Assembly: GCA_037126765.1 (NCBI GenBank)
Contig: JBBCBC010000043.1
Span: 1 to 64,000 of the forward strand
DNA: 64,000 nucleotides
Source of the DNA: Stenogyne calaminthoides
Lineage: Eukaryota; Streptophyta; Magnoliopsida; Lamiales; Lamiaceae
Reading direction: 5' to 3'
In this document: positions 57,556 to 64,000 of the stretch, one piece after another
Layout of the letters: the number at the start of each line of letters is the position of its first letter
Position numbering within the stretch: position 1 is the first letter of the stretch
Program-made: the position numbers and the translations under genes
The notes under the pieces: model-generated
Databases searched by the model: none
Told to the model about the DNA's origin: nothing
What the model saw: the letters and a program-made list of their open reading frames with translations, nothing else

Positions 57556-60500
57556 TTACTTTTTTAAGAAATACATTCCATCTCTAAATTCGAGCTTCTC
57601 TTCTGCAACTAAGCCAGCTAAAAAGCTTTGCAACTGCTGTAGTGATTTATCATAAGCAGGATCAGCGCTGCAGAACATCTGTAATCAACATTCTCTTGTT
57701 ATTAATCTTTATATTACATCCTACTTACTCCTATAACCAATCATTCATGTATAATATAGGATCAAGAATCATCTGTTTATTGCTATACTCAGGGTTACCT
57801 TGAGAGTATTGTGAATTCGTTCCAACGACATGCTCTCGAAATTTGTCAGCATCCCTGTCAGGAATTTCTGTAAAAAAGAGAAAAGTATATAACTTGAGGG
57901 AGAATATAATTTCTATATATAGGAAAATAAATCTCCATGAGACTTGTGTATGTTTATCAATAGCCATCCACATGTATATATATATATATATATCTCTATC
58001 TCTGGGGAAGGCTGCACAAATTACTAGTAATGAGGCATTTTGGCTATATCGGTATGTTAAGTCATCTGGAAGAAACAAGAGAGATGTGCTCAGAAGAAGG
58101 AAGTGATGCAACTCGAACTCAAAAGGAGGAATAGAAACAGAATGAGTAAAACTTCAAGTGAACTGCATCTCATTTTTGACCCACTTACAAAATGGGTCTG
58201 AAAAAGTCACGAAAACTTATATATAGGAGATCCATTTAAGGTTTTTTTTGGGTAGGATCAATGGAGTTCACGGATCTCAGATATGTGAACCAAGTTCATG
58301 CAGGTTGTTATCACATATTAATTCTCCAAAAAAATATACCTCATAAACGGTCATTTCTTTACGCAGTTGATCTTCAACTGATGCCACGGATCCCTCTCCA
58401 TCCTCATCCCCCACTGGAAGCTCTTCACAGCTACCACTGTTAACTCCAGTCTTTCCACTCTCGACCAAACTAAATATACGATCACCAGAGTCCTCTACTG
58501 ATTCGGCAATGATTCCCTAAATTGACAGAAAGAATAGACGATTGAATCACGTCAGTACTGCATGTGGCAGAGTTCACATAAAATAGATGGTACCATGAGG
58601 ATGATAAAATTAAACTTCTAAGTAAATAAATAATGGAAAACGTAGATTTTCTAACAGATGATCGTATGATATGCAACCTTGTTTATCCAAAAATATATTT
58701 TTCTATTCAAGACATCCACTGGTACACCAACAGCTGCAGCAAGATTCTCGGAGATCCAACTGGGGAAAAATAAGAAATAATTATAACAGAAGAACAAAGG
58801 ATCTCTATAATAAAGTTGATAAGTATCATTCCTCATGTCACCTTGTTTGCTCCTGAAATTGGCTGATGATGGTAGCATGGAGGGGTGTGACTGTGAAGGG
58901 CAATGTTCTATCTCCAAATTGCAACTCCAACTGGAAAAAATGGTAGCACATGGTAATTTTACAAGGCACAAGATAGTGGTGTTTGGTTATCGTTTCGATT
59001 ATGATTTTTCCAAATTAACTGTTACTAAGAATAACCTAATAAAACTACTATTTTCTTTATGCAACAAAACTGCTTTTAGCTTTATTAATTATTACTTAAG
59101 CAATTCCTTTCCTTGTGGAGTTGGAAACTCACAGGTAACATGTCTCCTGAAAATTATAACAGTATAACATGAATCTTCCAATTACACTCTGTTTTAAAGA
59201 AAGCTGCACTAATTTTACATTGAAGCACTGACCTTTACAGTACCAAGACTTTTCTTCCAGAGGAGCTTGCGAGGGGTCTTGATTTCGTTAAATCTCTTAG
59301 CATAATCACTTAAAAGCAGGTCCACATGTCCCGGTATATTAACTGCCTCATCCTGAAATAAGTAACAGTGGTGACAAGTTATTCTTCTTTTTTTTTTTTT
59401 TTTTAAATGCATGTCTGAAATCCAATGTACATGTATATTTATCCAGTAGTAAAGTAAATGAAATAAAAGCCAACAATTCAAACCTGACAACATAACTTAT
59501 CCAACTGTCTTCGGTTTTCTGGAAGCAACCAACTAATTTTTTTCTTTTCATGGAAACTACATCATAGTACTAGCTAATAAAGTTATATATGCATACCTGG
59601 ATAGGTGGCCAGAAATTTGACGATATAACGGTAGCATTAAGACTATCTAGGGACAGCTCACTCTCTGCTGTGTCAGCAACTGCATTTTATTTTGCACGTG
59701 ACAAAACTTGTAAGCATATATCATAAGCTATAAAATCTATCAAACAAACTATCTGCATGTGTAAGCACTATTATAGAAGTATTTGAAAATTTGATTGTAA
59801 AAAATACCTGGCTTAGGCTGTTGTTTGATAGTTGCTTTTATATTTGTATTATTCCTTTTGGAATCAATTAGATCATTGAGCATTATTTCACATTTCTGCA
59901 TGCTGCTCTCACCAAAATGAATCTGCAATTAACAACACGAAATGAATGTATGTAAAGTGGATCAAATAAGCAGTAGACTAGAAAATTTCAAGGTGTAGAA
60001 TTGTCAATTATCTTATCAACAACCTTCAGGAGTTCCAGAGTACGTATCTCTGAGTCAATGTCATAATCAAACTTATTCAGAAGCTTTTCAGCTAGCATAA
60101 CACGATACTCGTTGACCAACTGATCCTTCGAACCAATTATACCAACAATCATACCAAGAATGTCAACCTTCCTCCGATAATGACCACCCTTTAAGGGGTC
60201 TGCCTCCACTGGATCAGGCTCCCAACTTAATGGACACAAACCATCATACTATGTCAACACATCGAAATTTAGAAGCAATAGAGCATTTACTTATTTTATG
60301 ATATCAATCTTCAAAGATCTTTGTTAACGTAACTTACCTTTGGGCATTAATCCATGCTTGCTTGTCATCAGTGTTGACATCATCATCAAAGTTAGAATTC
60401 TCTTGATTTTCTTCATCTCTATTTAGTTCTTCAAGAAGGCTGTCCCCAGTATTTCCTGGTCCACTAGGATTACCACCAGCCCCATCAGTGAGCATTGTGA

Positions 60501-62556
60501 CGATACATTTAATGGTATCTTTCCTTCCCTTCAAGTATTCTCTTATTGGTTCACCAACAGCTTCAAGGAATACACCAGCTGGGTCTATTGTTCGAAGGGC
60601 TTTAATAGTTGAAACATACTGATCCAATATATCATTGGTAGAGGCACCAGCAGTCAGTAAACGATATTTTAAAGCAGCTATGAAAGAATCAACAAGCTTT
60701 GAATGCTGCCCAGTATAGTCAAGGCATTGTTTCAAGTCTTCAATAGCAGGGGAACTGAGATATAAAGAAAGCACCATCAAGCATAAAAAAATTCCACTAT
60801 CTTCTCATAATGCCCAAACAATACTCTTAAATTAAGATAGCTTTTAATTAGAATGCTGACTTCAGAATTATGGATGCATTTTTTTCAAGATAAATGTCAA
60901 TCTCCTAGATCATTATGTCACATCACACTGCAGAATTATATTCCTACAACTGTGGAGGATCTTACGGTACTGATTTGGTGTGCAGAATAGATAAAGTTAC
61001 CTGTTAGGATAATCCACAATAATTTCAAAAAGCTTGGCAATCCTTAGATCTTGTAATGTTTCATAAGCAAAATACTCTAAACGTAACTGCCATCGAACGA
61101 GCCCCTCAGGAGGGACTCCAGTTCCATAATATCTAAAAGACAGATGAGATGCCAGGGGAGATTTCTGGCCAGAAGAAGGGCTCTCATAACTTTTAGAATC
61201 ACCAAGGTAAGCAAGAAGAGCGTGTAAAAACTGAAGCGGCACAGCCTGCAAAGGATATAATTATCTGTTTTATAGGTCATATGCCAAAACATGACTATAT
61301 GCCCTCTATCCCTCACAACATATTACCAGTTACACTGGCTAAAGTTGAATATCCAACAGCATATAAAAGGAAAGGAGATAGCACAGAGGGGAACTATCAG
61401 AAGTGAAGCTATATTATTTCTCCACGGATTACCTTTATCCACTGCTTAATCGACTCTAACACTGAAAACCTAAAGTCATCACCTGCCAGCTCGTGTACTT
61501 TAGCCTGTGAAAACAACAAACAAACAAACAAAGGAGATAGCTCTATAAAGGTGAATTAAAATATTTCCAAATATTAATCTACAATAACAAAAGAGTTTTG
61601 AATTTCACAAAATAAACGGAGTAATATCACTTATTCAAAATGAACCAAACTGCTAGAACATGGGTCAATTAACCATGCTAATAAACAGAGGTGTAACATA
61701 TATAAACCTTCAATAGTAGAAATATAGCAGATGCATAGGCATCTTCAGCCATTGAGGTAAATCCAAGATTTCTCAGATCACGGACGACCTCCCCGATGTT
61801 CCTAACTAATTTGTTATTTCCCAACTTGGTTCTATGGTGACTAGTCAGATCAATATCCATTTCCCCTGTTTCGCCATCCAGGTCCACTCCGCCATCTACA
61901 TTTAACTTGATATCATAATCACAGCCTGTAGCCATCATTGTACTTAACTCCTCCAGCCGTCCCTTAAAGTACCAGTGAAGTACATCTAAGCATTTTAAGA
62001 AACATAAATAACTGCAGTTAAGAAGTTAATCTTCACAAAGTTGCAAGAATATATGAGACTTTGCCTCCCTCTAGTCCCTCAAGTAGCTGACATGGTGTGC
62101 AGGGATGCAATGCATGATAGAAAGAGTGAGACAGAGAAATCTATGAGCAAACACAACAAAGTCTATAACACTCAAAATGGGTCAATGAGATGATTATAAC
62201 TTTAATCATAAATTATTACATCAAATTAATTCTTCATTTGGGGACAAGACCATGAAGCTCACATTTACATCAAGAGCAAGATAACTAAATAGACCTCCAA
62301 GGAAAACAATTTCTTTAAACTATCATAAGGATCTGAAGTACTTAAACTATTATGAAGACCAATCCGTAAGGCAGCCAAACGAAATTGCAATTAAAGCAAT
62401 TAAAATGTCTTGTTACAGTGATCAAATATTAATAAGACTCTCATTTTCAGTTGCATATCATACGCACATAGCATGTAGGTGGCTTCAACCAAGAGAGATA
62501 TTACATGACTTGTAGCTACATGCATAACAACAACAACAACAACAACACCAACAATG

Positions 62557-62595
<39 letters not shown>

Positions 62596-62847
62596 GTAAT
62601 AATAATAATAAATACCCGGAAAATGTCGAGGAAGACTAGCCATGAGGACTGAAGATACAACTAACTGATATTTTGACAATAGATAGTTTCGCTCTGCATT
62701 TGAATATGTATGTTCTGTTGCTTTACTTTCTCTGCACATCTCTAAAGCATGAACCAACATTAAGAGACACTTCTCCTGATATTGCTTTTCAGATGATATC
62801 TGTTCCAAGGCTGCATGTAAGACATCTTGCATCTCCGCTAGTTGATC
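57556..62847 (-). CDS. APC2: Anaphase-promoting complex subunit 2 (APC2), N-terminus missing
   Basis: Fourteen exons join in frame: 62847-62616, 61985-61708, 61504-61433, 61245-61001, 60754-60338, 60225-60024, 59922-59808, 59679-59597, 59352-59233, 58930-58842, 58759-58678, 58516-58340, 57867-57799 and 57678-57556, giving 767 residues. Arabidopsis APC2 is about 865, so roughly 100 N-terminal residues lie upstream; I could not find their exon in the last 1.1 kb. Recognisable blocks are ALLAYLGDS, EYFAYETLQDLRIAKLFEI, PAIEDLKQCLDYTGQHSKLV, WEPDPVEADPLKG, RKVDILGMIVGIIGSKDQLV and NEYRVMLAEKLLNK of the cullin-homology region, then the C-terminal winged-helix APC2 domain ending EEKLEFRDGMYFLKK. 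With the RING subunit APC11 it forms the catalytic core of the cell-cycle ubiquitin ligase that marks cyclin B and securin for the proteasome. Plants usually have one essential copy. No inactivating change is seen. Confidence 0.93.
62527..62611. repeat. (AAC)n and (AAT)n microsatellite beside an APC2 splice donor
   Basis: AAC triplets (about seven) and then AAT triplets (about twenty, with interruptions) fill the start of the intron after exon 62847-62616. On the transcribed strand the repeat begins a few bases after the GT of the donor. Confidence 0.9.
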
Positions 62848-64000
62848 CTGTTTCAAATTCTCCCAAATCAGAATGCAGTATACATTGGTAGATGCATACC
62901 CCATCTGCATCAATATAAACCTCCACCAAAACAAGTGATGAAGATGAACGTTTTCTTGTTTATTGACGTGGACAGTGGACAGAACCTAAATGCCACTATT
63001 TTTACAGACAGAAATTTCCAAATATTCAGAAATTAGCATGCCAGTTTCAGAAGAAGAACAAAACTTGGAAAGGCTACAAGCATATTATATTATTATGAAA
63101 TCAACAAAAGGTACTGTTGTCAGGCTTCCTTACCTATATTCTTGTTCTTTTCTTAATATATCTGTGATGGTACATACTTGGAAAACGATGAACTTCCCAA
63201 ATTTATACTTTGTTCATTGGTTTGAGACAAAACTATAATCTGATGACAACAATTTATAGCAAGGAAAGAATCAGAAGAATCTATGATTTTCTTGTTTGCA
63301 GCATAGCAAACTGACTAACTGAGATTCCATTTTATCATCATATTGGTCAAAGAAAACTTTTGAATTTCATATGGCTTTGTCTATATATATGTTTCTAGGC
63401 GGACAAAATTATAAATTTTTAACTTTCTCAAAGTCATGATCACCATCATAGAGAAAATAATCACAGGCTGCAAGTTTGACAATTTGTTTAGTGAATCTGA
63501 TGAAAACATGATCCTAGGAAGTCACATTTTCCCAATGGGTACTTGATTTCATTCACATTGATAAGCTTCAACATCCTTGTTTCAGATTTTCTGGGATGCA
63601 AGGTCCTCATTTATGATTTATGCATTTTGTTTTCATTTTTATATATTTGTAAGGTCCTGCCGAGTGAATTATTTACATATAAGAACACGTCCCTCTATCA
63701 AAATATTCCTAATTTTGAAAAATTTGCCATAGCTGACCAGCTTCACAGGGACAAACAATTTTTTTAAGGTGACATTGCAACTTTAACACCAACTTTTCTC
63801 CTTTTATAAATAGTATGATTTTTACTGGATAACCTAAGATCAGTGGCGGATCTAGAGGGGTACATGGGGGTACATTTGTACCCCCAAAATGAAATGTACC
63901 CCTCTTTATACTTTGTATTAAAAAAATAAAATTGTATTTTATTATGTATAATTAAAAAAAAAATACTTAAATGTATCCCTAAATTTCAAATTATACTCAA
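62848..64000. other. Upstream APC2 intron or flank with a repeat end
   Basis: I could not identify the first APC2 exon. From about 63841 a repeat-like sequence starts (AGTGGCGGATCTAGAGGGG) and includes the perfect palindrome GGGGGTACATTTGTACCCCC, which resembles the end of a dispersed plant repeat running off the window. Confidence 0.4.

Noticed and set aside
62878..62934. Extension of the APC2 exon upstream (MFWWRFILMQMGYAS)
   Set aside because: A good acceptor, AAACAG, precedes GATCAACTAG at 62847, and the upstream residues do not resemble the APC2 N-terminus.

Overview
This window is nuclear DNA of a flowering plant, most likely a eudicot. Genes are split by GT-AG introns, intergenic DNA is AT-rich, and the protein families (NAC factor, CYP704 P450, Casparian-strip-type membrane protein, multi-KH protein) and the transposons (CACTA, hAT, Tourist-like, Copia, Gypsy, LINE) are plant ones. 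I lean towards an asterid, possibly Lamiales, but cannot fix the species from sequence alone.

Gene-bearing left part (1-20.2 kb): a possible 5' exon of a minus-strand gene (about 770-905); a six-exon SAM-dependent methyltransferase (minus, 1941-4007); a long fold-back element in the shared divergent promoter; a four-KH-domain RNA-binding protein gene (plus, 5834-9154); a three-exon CASP-like gene (plus, 10059-10829) converging on a six-exon CYP704-type P450 gene (minus, 10974-13019); then nested transposons (two non-autonomous CACTA elements associated with a LINE 3' end, and a MITE); then a three-exon NAP-type NAC gene (minus, 19067-20149).

Mobile-element belt (20.6-40 kb): a CACTA-like fragment with a minisatellite; the 3' LTR and 3' internal end of a Gypsy-like element carrying a CpG-rich tandem array of about 125-bp and then about 47-bp units; a Copia 3' LTR and RNase H end fused to a broken LINE; several MITEs and hAT remnants; and a likely solo Gypsy LTR. 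No intact host gene was found here.

Right part (41-64 kb): an intronless TPR-SET methyltransferase gene (minus, 41316-42962); a MITE-rich gap; a duplicated piece of the APC2 3' end and its downstream DNA, split by a LINE tail that itself holds a MITE; about 9 kb of layered tandem repeats (about 47-56 kb) built from a roughly 1.1-kb higher-order module, in which a 92-bp unit carrying an EcoRI-site palindrome has expanded to about 44 copies; and 14 exons of APC2, subunit 2 of the anaphase-promoting complex (minus, 57556-62847), whose N-terminal exon or exons are not found.

The host genes are unrelated housekeeping, regulatory and metabolic genes, and I see no operon-like or clustered pathway. 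The most unusual features are the palindromic 92-bp array flanked by two copies of APC2-downstream DNA, the reconstructable nested insertions, and the retrotransposon-borne satellite. All exon boundaries were read by eye from reading frame and GT/AG sites and have not been tested against transcripts.
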